Of a stretch of DNA of 64,000 nucleotides, positions 16,791 to 26,699 are shown in pieces. The translations under genes and the position numbers were made by a program. The first letter of the stretch is position 1, and each line of letters begins with the position of its first letter. Source of the DNA: Lepidodermella squamata (Eukaryota > Gastrotricha); the NCBI GenBank assembly GCA_047495785.1, contig JBLDXI010000009.1, forward strand, positions 4,278,001 to 4,342,000. The letters are read 5' to 3'. A model generated the notes under the pieces. It saw only the letters and a list, made by a program, of their open reading frames with translations. It searched no databases and was not told the DNA's origin.

Positions 16791-17745
16791 GAAATAAAGT
16801 ATTTGCTTTTGATCGAGAAATAAAAAAAGTGGGACATAAGGCTACATTTTAAATAATACATTCTTTTGTAAAATCTCCAAAATTTCGAAATGCAAGGAAG
16901 CCTAGACTTTATTGAAGAATTTTTCATGTTAAAAATAGAACTTTTTCGGCGAAATGTGCTCAAATGCTTTTTCGGTGTTCAGTGCCCGGCGGACAATAAC
17001 AGTGTTCCAGGACGAAAACCATTAGCAATGACGGCGTTGTCCTGTGTTCGTTCTAAATAGCCGCAATTTTCCCGGCAAGCAGCGTGCACCAGTTAAAAAA
17101 CGTGAAAAGGTAGCTGGGTGGCGCGTTGGCAACGCACCTGCTGAAAAAGTGCAAGGTGGATCCTCACTCGAGATGTTTGTCGCACCCGAGGCCCAAAAAA
17201 TAACCTAATAATACGCACAGGGTGACTACAGCAGCGGTCAGTCGTCTCGACTCCTCGAGAGTAGTTATTATTATTATTCTAAGCAAGGTTATTGCTATTT
17301 ACAATCTTAAATAGGGGTGCCGCTGCGCAGCTTGGTCTGTCAATAGCCATTGAAACACCCTGCAACCCCGAAAGAATCATTCCGCCTCACTTGCCGGCGA
17401 ACAAATTTTTCGCCGTCTTTGAAAAATCTTTCAAATGATAATAATAAAAGTCCACATCTTCATCAATAACCAGCCTTGCATTTCGAGTGTATTTACTCGC
17501 CTAATACCGCCTCTCCACCGCCGCAAAATCGACACTTGAGACATACAAAAAGACAGTGGCTTTTATTTAAAAAATCCAATAATAATTGCGTTCTGGAAGT
17601 TGGAATTAATTAAAGGCCGGGTTTGATGATTAAATTAATTAGAAAAAAACAGGTAATAGTTTGGGACATTCACCAGGAGGGAAAAAAATTGTAAACATCA
17701 GAACGCAATTTGATGTCATAATAATAATATATATTGTTTTTTTCG
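16791..17745. other. non-coding stretch downstream of engrailed
   Basis: No gene is recognised. It includes the 3' flank of engrailed. An ATA tract lies just beyond the stop codon (about 17718-17735) and another near 17265-17280. Confidence 0.4.
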
Positions 17746-19846
17746 TTAAATTTGTTCGTTGTTCGGCAATTGCTGGCCGTTTGGTAGGAAAAAGAACGAC
17801 GAAGCGTTGCAGATGCGGCGCAGTTGGGCGCGTTTGTTCTGGAACCAGACTTTCACCTGCGCTTCCTTAAGGTTCAACTCGACGGCTATCGCTTTACGTC
17901 GCGGCTCGTTCAAATAGTGATTGCACTCGAATTCTTCCTGAAAGAACAAAAAAGGAATAAGAATTTTGAAAAACGGATAAAGCTAACAAGCTAGGAAATT
18001 TTTCATCTTTAAATCACCCATTTTATTTGATCATATAAATCAGAGGGTGATTTTTTTTCAAAAATTAGAGTCTCGAAATTTCAGAATTTTTCAATTTTTC
18101 TTGAAATTTTCAAACAAATTGTGAGCTACATAAAAATTCAAATATTTTAATTTAAGAAATTTTGGGATTTTTTTAAATTCTTCAATAATTAAATTTTTAA
18201 ATTTAAAATTTTTGAGAATTTCATTTCTTAAATTCCTGAATTTTTCAAATTGAAACAAACATTGAACCAGTTCTCAAATTCTCCGTTTTCGAAGTATCCC
18301 AGTATTTTCAGATCATAATTTAATCTAGGTCAAAATCGAAAAATTTGTTGAATTAAGAAAGGGATTCTTTCTACTAACCTTTAGGCGCTTCAGCTGCTCC
18401 GCGGTGAAAGCTAGGCGGACCCTGCGTGACGACCGTGGCGAATCCGGCGGGGATTTAGCGCCACTCGATCGCGAATGGCTGGATCCCAAATGGCGCGAAC
18501 TGCCCGATCGACGCGCCTGCTGCTGGCTCGAATGTAGCGAATGGGAATGTTGCGAACCCGGCAATTTAACGCCGCTCCTATTCGGTACCACCGTGGTACC
18601 AGGGGTACCAGCCATCTGTTGTTGGTGGTTTATGGCCTGGGGCCGGTGGGTATACCTCGTGTAGTAGATCCAAAGTGGCCAAGTTGTGTTCTGGGAGTAG
18701 ACTTTACGAATTTCAGCCGGTTTGCTCAAGCCGTTCCATGAAAAATGGCTCGAATTGCTGTTACTACTGCTGTTGATACCAGTAGGTGATGACAGGGATG
18801 ATTGGGGGTTATTTGACAGGCTGTTGTTCGATGAAGCGAGATTAGAGATCGACGGATAGGAAGAGGCGCCATCTAGCTTTTGACCAGAAATCGTAGAATT
18901 CGATGGGCTTGGCTCTAAAAGATAAAAAAATATGAAATTTATGAAATTATTTACTATATTCTCTCAATTATTTAAAACTTGAAAATCTTGGTTAGCAAAA
19001 CTGAGAAACGATATTCAAAGGTAAACATATTTTTTTTAAAACAAATCAAGCGTCTTCTATCGATCGAGTACCATGTGATTGATGACATTTTAATTGATCA
19101 AACATCTAAAAATATATTCCAATTGTGCGACTTGTTGTCTGATATCGCGAAACTTCGATTTTAGTAATTTGCGTGAGTTATTAATTCATTATTAGCAAAA
19201 AATGATTGATAGGAAAAATCACGGTCTCCTATCGAACAAAGGGTACTTGATCGATAGATTTTCAAATTTTTCAAATTTTCTAAAATCTTCAAATTAAACG
19301 ATTGGCCATAATTTAAAAATTTGATAGGAAAATTTACGGCCTCCTATCGAACAAGGGGTACTTGATCGATGAATTTTCAATTTTTTCATTTTTTTCTAAA
19401 AAGCTTAAAATTAAACGACTATTCATTATTTTAAATTTGTTAGGAAAAATCACTGCCTCCTATCGAGCTAATGGTACTTGTTCGTTAAAATTAGGCTTAC
19501 CCTCTTTGGGCAGATTCAACAGACAATCGATTAGGAACCGCTTGCCACGTTCGCTAATACTTGACTTGGTAGTTGCGTCGGGAGATGTCGGGGCAGTGAC
19601 CGCTTCGATTGTTTTCGTCGTTGATGAGTCATCATCCACCATAATCTCGACATCGTCGGAGGCGGGGGGTTTCGAGTCACACGAAGAAACTTCAGAGTCC
19701 ATCATAGCAGGTAAGACCGACTCAAACTTGGCGTTATTGGCTATGCAGTTTTTGCGGAAAGCAATTATTCTCGCGAAATTACTCATCATAAGTAATGGCT
19801 TAGGTAGTTGGTTGATTATTGGAAAGGCCGAGCGAATTAGAACCAT
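17746..19846 (-). CDS. en: engrailed homeodomain transcription factor
   Basis: Three exons on the minus strand: 19501-19846, 18379-18914 and 17746-17937, phases 1 and 0, about 357 residues from the upstream ATG at 19846 (later in-frame ATGs are possible starts). An EH1-like Groucho-binding motif, KRFLIDCLL, lies at about residues 102-110. The engrailed-specific EH2 hexapeptide region reads WPLWIYYTRYTHRP and would contact Extradenticle/PBC. The homeodomain starts RRVRLAFTAEQLKRLK, and its third helix reads VKVWFQNKRAQLRR. The intron after RLK corresponds to position 17/18 of the homeodomain, a classic engrailed intron site. The Ser/Asn-rich linker is typical. The homeodomain is divergent (NHYLNEPRRKAIAVELNL), and the usual C-terminal EH5 block is not recognisable. 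Confidence 0.93.
19208..19490. repeat. three tandem copies of a 115-116-bp repeat in engrailed intron 1
   Basis: Copies begin at about 19208, 19323 and 19439. Each opens with a (GA/GT)TAGGAAAA-type start followed by CTCCTATCGA and a GGTACTTG stretch. A diverged earlier trace (CTTCTATCGATCGAGTACCA) lies near 19051. The third copy ends almost at the splice donor of coding exon 1 (19500/19501). Confidence 0.85.
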
Positions 19847-21169
19847 AATATCAACAACACCAGGTCATTAAAAACATGCCAAAAATGCGATATAGCAACC
19901 GTGGTACTGACAAGATGTGTAACAACTTGATAGGCTTGATAGTCCGCAGTGATTATCGAGCGATGAAAAGCCGAAAGATGATCATTGTTGCAATTTGCGC
20001 TTATATAAGCTCGCGCGCTAACGGGCCTCTCTCGTCAGGCGGCCAACGAAGCGCGCAACGATACGCTCGGGCGCGCTATCTGCGCGATGTTGCGCATCAT
20101 TGCGCTAACAATTATAGGTTCATTATTTTTTGCCCCGATCAATCGTGCGGCCAATATAGTATACTTGTTGATGCTGCGGTGGGTGTGCGCGAGCGATTTT
20201 CACGTCAAGCTCAGTTTCGCAACATGTGTTACTTGTCGATGAGCGGCGAGAAAAAACCAGTCTTCGATTAGCGTCACTGTCAGAATCGAGGTAATTGCTA
20301 TTTGTTGTTGTTTTACCTTTATAAACTCATGCACAGCCTTATCGCGTCATCCATGATTGTTCCGGGCTATTTACTTCTATGTCTTCGGTCACACTTAAGA
20401 CTCCACGAAACTGGATTCCACCCATTTCATAATTCCTCAAGACAAAGGACAGTTTTCAGCATTCAGCATTCAGCTGTTGTCGAAAACACTAAGCAACGGT
20501 GTATTCGAAATTCAGCTCCAATTTTCGACAAGACAACTGCATTGCCAATCGAAGCAGAATGTAATTGAATTACCTAAGTGATGACAGGTGTCTAATTGTT
20601 CCGCCAATTAAGCGTGTCAAAGACATAGTAAAGTCAAAGACAAATACCCCGCCATTTGTACTTTCCTTGCCACTAGCTTCCATTCATCACCAATCGAATC
20701 AGCAACAACTCGTCCCCCGTAAGCCAGCGTTTAACCAATTATTGCCTGGTAATTGGGCAAGGGTTAAACTCGGAATCTAAGACTTTTCACTTGCCTGTCA
20801 TAATTTAGCGCGACTTGCTTACCGATTGAGTTTTACCTTGTTCCCAGTATAATTACCCGATAATTTGTTGGCTAGTCGTTTTTTGCTGGTGCAACGTGTC
20901 ATTGCGCTATGAATCAAATTAAGCTGACTCGTGCTCTCTGTCACGCGCGATTTGCCTGAACAGTTTATTAAAAATAACGAAGAGTCCACGGTTGAACGAA
21001 TGGCTATAAGCAAGATATCCGTTTTCGGCTCTAGCGTGAAAACGGACTAATGCTCATTTTAGAACAACGAGTGAAGTGGCCTGAGAAATTAATGATCAAG
21101 AACATGACTAAAGACTAAACAAATCTGGACGAAAATAAAACGCTACGACCGAAATTCATAATTTAAAAT
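19847..21169. other. intergenic stretch between engrailed and the K2P array
   Basis: The likely engrailed promoter region lies at the left. Open frames on the plus strand at 19876-20271 and 20302-20568 lack domain or splice support. No further feature is seen. Confidence 0.4.
20000..20007 (-). promoter_or_regulatory. candidate TATA box for engrailed
   Basis: TATATAAG on the minus strand lies about 154 bp upstream of the engrailed ATG, flanked by a GC-rich patch. It fits the TATA consensus and spacing for a short 5'UTR, but no initiator was identified, and the site is palindromic so it could face either way. Confidence 0.3.
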
Positions 21170-22805
21170 TCATCTAATTGGTTTTTTGTTAACTACAACG
21201 ATGACGCTGTTGTTTGGGGATGAAGATCTCGTAGAAGGTATTGGTATAGGATCAGCCGAGTCCAAATTCATGCCGTCGACTGTTTGGCTTCCTTCTTGCT
21301 TCTCGGGTTCGGATGAGGATTCAGTCTTCCGCTGGCAAGAGAATTTCGGGAAGCAGCGGTCGCGGTAGGTTGCCAAGACGTCCATTGCATCGATGTGGGA
21401 AAGAACTTCGTTGATAGTTCCGAACAGGGTTGACATGAAAATGAGGCCAAAAAATAGCCACAGAGATAGAAATACGCGGTACAGAGACTCTGTCCAAGGT
21501 TCTCGGTTGTAGGTTGAATCGTTCTCTTCAAACCCAGCCATAAGATCCCCAAATCCTGAGCAAAAAGTCGATTTGTTAGGTCTATTTAATCAGAAATAAT
21601 TTTCCTTACCAATGGTTGATAACGATATGAACCCAAAGTAAAGAGCTGTTGCGAAGTTCCACTCCTTCTCCATGAACCAGAACAGGAAAGCAGGACAAAC
21701 CAAGAAAAACAGAGAGCCAGCTAGTGATACCATGAAAATCGCGCAAATCGTCTTTGTGCGGAATTCATCTTCAGATTTGCGCATCGAATTCCGCTCGGCA
21801 AGTCGTTGGCAGGTCGCTACCAATTGCCTTCTCAGCTCTGCAGCTACAGCGATAAAAAGAGGTATCCCGATTACGGCGTAAATCACCGCACAAATTTGAC
21901 CCAGCGGTGTCACAGGTGCCATTTTCGCGCCAAATCCTACAGTAGCCAATAGGCCAATGCAGAAGAGAAGTGACCCAGGCAAATCCCATCTGTTGCTTGA
22001 TTTCGAACTCAATCTTTGATAATCTATATTAGCTCGGACCTCCTTAGTCGCGTTTCGGTAGTAAATCGTCAACAGCTGTCGATGAAACGTGCCGTAGTAG
22101 TAGTTACCAGCAATTGTCTCGCTAACCAGTTCAACCGAAATGTTGACAATTGAAATTTGATTTCCGTTCCTCGACGTGAATTCATTGATATCAGCTATAT
22201 TGTCGAAAGTCGCGTTTAGCAACTCGGCCTCGTTGTCGACTGCGCTAATTTGCTTGACAGGCGTTGCGATTACTCGGTAGTCCTGATTCTCCAATAGGCT
22301 GAAAGTGACTGTACCAACTGCAAGCCAAACGGCGAGCAGGAAGCAGTACACTCCGAAAATTAAGTTAACTTGATGAGATTGGCACTTTGTTAAGCTGAGG
22401 GAATTGACTGATCCTGAATACGGACTTGAAACCCGTGAGAAGATAGGTGGTTCTCTATTGACTGGTTCGATCAAAGGCGAATCAGAATGGTTACCAGAAC
22501 CATTCTCCGCCGGGCTGTCCGATTGACGTTGGCAACATTTAGCAGCCATTGGTTTTGATTTAGGAGGGTAAAGCGGCTTTTTGCTCAAGTCTGAAAATAG
22601 TATCAAATTCATTTTAAATTCATTGAAAATATTCGAAAGCTTGACGCGGGGAAAATGGGAGTGTCTTAATGAATGTTTATGCTAATAGGTCACGTAAATT
22701 TTAAGGAGGAAGATAAACAAAGGGTGGGTGTTTAAAAATTGTACGAAATATATTGCGCGTGAAATGATTATTACCTGCTGATGCTGCTGTGACCGACGTC
22801 AGCAT
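21170..22805 (-). CDS. K2P-1: two-pore-domain potassium channel, divergent, long N-terminus
   Basis: Exons 22775-22805 (ATG at 22805), 21610-22590 and 21170-21555, phases 1 and 1, 465 residues. The tiny first exon is joined by a GTAATA donor and TTTTCAG acceptor in frame. About 75 cytosolic Ser/Pro-rich residues precede TM1 (FGVYCFLLAVWLAVGTVTF). The extracellular cap is long, about 120 residues, with NAT and NIS sequons. Pore 1 reads LATVGFGAKMAPVT instead of the TTIGYGN of most genes in the array, and the pre-P1 intron of its neighbours is absent. Pore 2 reads STIGFGD, split by the usual intron in the Gly codon. TM4 and an acidic Ser-rich tail follow. It is the most divergent array member and sits at its edge. 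Pore 1 suggests altered selectivity or a regulatory subunit (inference). Confidence 0.85.
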
Positions 22806-23362
22806 AATAATTGTTGTCGCAGTTTTCACTGTTTATCGCGCGATTTCTTTTTGAAGCCGGCACGCGCGGCGAGCCATAAAACAGTTGAATAGAGGAGTAG
22901 GCGCGAGATGCAATATCACCCGAAAGGTGCGAAATATTGTGCGTGTGCGCGACTCTCCTCCTAAATGGTCGTGATCTTTTTTACCGCTCGCAATGAAAAC
23001 ATTAGAGCGCGAGGCGAAGGTAAATAATAATAACAATCATTAATCCTGTCAATTTTACAGGCCGTCGCCTTAAAGCGAGACTCGCTGCTCTACGTGTAAT
23101 GATCATTTTTCGATATCATTGCACGATGCACCTGGGTGATATTAATGAAGTGCGTTAAAAAGGCACGCCTCAAGTGCGGTCTAATGACACTGCGTGTGCG
23201 CGCGTGCCGCGGTCAATGCTGGCAACAGTAAAAAATTAATTAAAAAATTGTGCGACTGCACGCAACTTCCATTAATTTGGTACAAAACTCGCTAAGAGAC
23301 CCGAAACATTAATTCAGTACGTTGCTGGGCACGTTGAGAGTTCATTTGATCTCAATTGTTTA
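22806..23362. other. intergenic stretch between K2P-1 and K2P-2
   Basis: GC-rich patches and short ATA runs. This is the probable promoter region of K2P-1. No gene is seen. Confidence 0.4.
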
Positions 23363-24636
23363 TTAGAGTGTATTTTCAGGTGTGCTTCGATCCACTACCT
23401 CATCTTCAAAAGCATTTATCTCCGTAACGGTTCCATTGTTCTTCCTTTTACATCTTCGAAGCCATTGTACAATTATATTGACGAGTAAATTCAGTCGAAT
23501 TTGCATTTCGTCCAAAATTATTGAAGTGTATGACATGCCGACGAATGTGAAAACGGACAAGAAAGTTCTGTACACCGCAAACTGCCATCGTTCAAAAAAT
23601 TTGTCATGCATGTTCTGACCAGCAATCAAATCACCAAATCCTGAAAAATATCAAGTGAGAATTTTGTTCGCACATCAAAGTTCAAACCTATTGTCAACAC
23701 AGTGATGAAGGTGTAGTACCAAGCGGACACGTAGTCCCATTTTTCCATGTAATGAAAAAAGCCCGACGTTCCAAAGATTAGAGCGAAGTATGCCGCAAAT
23801 AGGAAGATTTTCGTGACTAGCCAGGACCTCTTCTTAATCGATGCATTCTCATCCTCCGAAATCACTTGCACGACCTCCGAATAGTTGCTAGCTCCATCGT
23901 TAGTTGGATTAACCCGCAACTTCATGTCGACCCAATTCGAGTAATCACGTTTTAATCTCAGCGTCACGAAATACCGGATGATTCGTATGAACACATTTTG
24001 CAGCGGCTTGGAGGTCAGTAATGTTAGCTCCTTTATTTTCCCGATGGCGTTTAGGCAGATTGGTATCCCGATAATAGCGTAGAAAACGCAGAAAATCTTA
24101 CCAAACGTTGTTACAGGTGCCAAGTTGCCATATCCTATAGTAGTAACTACGGTCTTTGAAGCAAAAATAATTATTTCAACATCATCCAAGGTAAGAAAAC
24201 TGACCACACAGAAGTACAGTGATCCAGCGATATCCCATTTCGCTGTAGTAAGGATACTGTCTAGCTCATCAAACGAGCAGTTTGGGACCAACGTGACGAC
24301 AGCTCGTTGAAAAATGATTTCAGTGTAGCTTGACGTTGCATTTTTGAAGGTTTGGACCGACAGCAAATTGATGTTCTGCACGTCAAGACTTCGTAGGTTA
24401 ACCCCGTTCTCAAAGATCAAAGTTTCCTCAGAGCTGTTTTGGTACTGAATGACCTTCGGGCAGGTCGAGTTGTCGGAAATTTCTGCTATATAGTTCCGCC
24501 TTTGTTCAAGCTCAGCTGGGTGTTCCACGAAATGGAAACAGATCATGCCAAAACCGAGCCATAATACGTTCAGCAGATAACTGATCAATGCACTGATTCT
24601 AATCTCACAGGCAACATCTATTTCATCATCACTCAT
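23363..24636 (-). CDS. K2P-2: two-pore-domain potassium channel
   Basis: Exons 24205-24636, 23688-24153 and 23363-23640, 391 residues. The TM1/cap segment carries NST, NSS, NAT and NCS sequons. Pore 1 is VVTTIGYGNLAPVT, followed by TM2 ([17 protein letters not shown]), a cytosolic loop of about 80 residues, TM3, pore 2 LTIGFGD and TM4 (SVFTFVGMSYTSIILDEM). Intron 1 (24154-24204, 51 bp, GTCAGT...AAAG) is in frame and stop-free, so retention would add 17 residues just before pore 1; homology with the neighbours supports splicing. The stop codon overlaps an AATAAA signal. The closest relative in the window is K2P-5. Confidence 0.9.
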
Positions 24637-24750
24637 TTTTCATGCTTAAAAGAAGTGAGAGACTGTTTAATGCGAACAAGCTACACTCTGCAAGTGTCTT
24701 CTGATTCAATATTTGCTTTCTCCTGATATCTCGAATTACGATATTTTTAT

Positions 24751-25759
24751 TCACGATTTATTATTGCGCCGACATATCTTCAATACAGCACAGCCTATGC
24801 TGTAGTTGATCAACATTTCTATATGGTCAAAAATGATTGACGTGAAGGCCATGCCAATGAATGCCGTTACTGATGTGAAGACTCTGTAAAGCGCCAGTTT
24901 CCATGGCTGATCCACAACGTCAGTTATGTATTGCCCAGCAACATAATCTCCGAACCCTGGATTCATAAATAAAGCATCAAATCAGGATAAAAGATCTTTC
25001 CTGGATCTTACCAATTGTTGAAACAGTGATGAAAGAATAGTAAAGACTTGTTAGGAAAGACCAAACTTCGGCGTAGGAAAGTATCGTCGTTGTCAAAAAG
25101 TAGTAGGCTGCATAGATGATCATAAATATGGCGTAAGTTCCCACCCAGCAGCGAATAATTAGCTTCTTGCTGGTCTCAGGCAGTTCATCGGTTCCGACTT
25201 TCTTGCATCGGGATAGCAAAGCTGCATGTAGGACTCTTGCGTGGGCATAAACTGATTCGCGAATTCGACTAATAACATTTAGGCAAATAGGTATGCCGAA
25301 TGTTGCGTAGACTACGCAAAATACTCGACCCGCATCGGTTTGCGGGCTAAAATTGCCGTAGCCGATAGTGGAAATTACTGTCTACAGCGAAAAAGTGATT
25401 TAGCAATAAGAACGCGACTCGAGGCTTACTATGCAAAAGAAAAGTGATCCTGCAAGCTCCCATTTCGACTCGCCTTGAGTTTCATTCTTTATCCGAGAGC
25501 AGTCCACAATTTCTGCCAATTTCAACGTTTCAGCCTTGGTTAGAGCAGAGTTATAGCTCGAATTAGCTGCATACAGAATAATAGGCGTTTCGAGGCTGAT
25601 GTTGCTGCATTTCGCTAGTTTATCGCTAAGAATTCTAGATTCATTCGGCCTCTCGATTATGTGAAATATCGCCATGCCGAAGACGAGCCATATAATTATT
25701 AATCCGTAGCTCAATAGAATACCGAATCGCAATTCTGATAGGGTTGGCGAATCAGCCAT
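24751..25759 (-). CDS. K2P-3: two-pore-domain potassium channel
   Basis: Exons 25430-25759, 25012-25381 and 24751-24956, 301 residues. An in-frame ATG 12 bp upstream (25771) is an alternative start; the paralogue K2P-4 favours MADSPTLSELRF. TM1 is GLIIIWLVFGMAIFHIIE. The cap has NIS, NSS and NET sequons. Pore 1 is VISTIGYGNFSPQT and pore 2 STIGFGDYVAGQ. The C-terminal tail is very short, ending RRNNKS, and the TGA stop lies within GTGAATAAA, a polyadenylation signal. Exon 1 is nearly identical to that of K2P-4, so the duplication is recent. Confidence 0.92.
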
Positions 25760-26573
25760 TAATTTAGCCAAACCTATACATTAATAGTATATTACCTCGG
25801 GATTTATCAAGCTACTGAGGACTGAGGATATCAGAAACAGCAATGACATACAGCAAATGAGCAAACGTAGCTTGCCATGGCACGAATGCAGTATTAATGG
25901 ATTGTCGGCTTCAATCAATTGAAGCCCAAATAATTCCATCGGAAATTTGTTTACACTGACATGGCTTATAATAGATTTCAGAACAATCGTGTTTATCCTC
26001 ATAGAGAAAGAGAGAGAGAGAGAGAGAAAAAGAGAGAGAGTCTCTCTCATAGGTGTTCTGTGAATCTATGGGAGCAAGACGATATCTTCTACGAAGCCTA
26101 TAAATAAATACTTAGCAATAAAAATCACTGGAGAAGAACATGCAGACCTTCCTCTTAACGAAAAATCAAATTTCCGCCAACCTCGATAGCTCTCGATCTT
26201 TGAATTCCTTCTCCTTGAGACATATACTGAGTGATCAATTAGCAAATAGTCAACTAATTTCATCCCTGTTGATAAGAAAGTTTCGCGTAGGCTTGGTGCA
26301 TTCCTTGTAAAAAGCCAGCTTAATCCTTAGTCAACCTTTCAAGGAAACCCAGTTTTATGACCACGTTTTGGTTGAAAACTGTCTCAAATCGTATCAAAAA
26401 TAGGTAAAATTGAGAAGAAAACAACCATGGAAGGGTGTTTTTCCATTTTCCACGCCAGATTTATTGATGGCCAGAAAATTTCCGGCTAAACCTAGTTGTA
26501 GAGATTTGCAGGTTCTGCATCTGCATCAATAATGCGAATGCTTTAGAAATTAAGGAATTCTTCCCGGTGTTGA
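25760..26573. other. intergenic stretch upstream of K2P-3
   Basis: It contains an (AG)n microsatellite and a block at about 26127-26185 (AAAAATCAAATTTCCGC core) also present at about 31238-31280 upstream of K2P-4, so it belongs to the duplicated unit. No gene is recognised. Confidence 0.5.
26003..26048. repeat. (AG)n microsatellite ending in a CT arm
   Basis: GAGA repeats of about 38 bp followed directly by TCTCTCTC, so the tract can fold back on itself. Confidence 0.85.
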
Positions 26574-26679
26574 GGGCAGAACCGAGAATTCTGCCCGCTG
26601 AAAATGCCCGAGGGCGTAGCGGAGCGCAGCGAAGCGAAGCCCGAGGGTATTTTCAAGGGCTGAATTCGAGGTTTTGCCC
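26574..26679. repeat. nested palindrome left of the Crypton
   Basis: Outer arms GGGCAGAACCGAGAATTC and its near reverse complement enclose inner arms TGAAAATGCCCGAGGGC and its near reverse complement, around a GC-rich AGCGAAGCG loop. It lies 20 bp outside the left inverted repeat of the recombinase element and may be part of the element or its target. Confidence 0.65.
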
Positions 26680-26699
26680 GAGACACAAGGGAAGAGTTC

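Noticed and set aside
19876-20271. 131-codon plus-strand open frame upstream of engrailed
   Set aside because: It overlaps the likely engrailed promoter and resembles no known protein.
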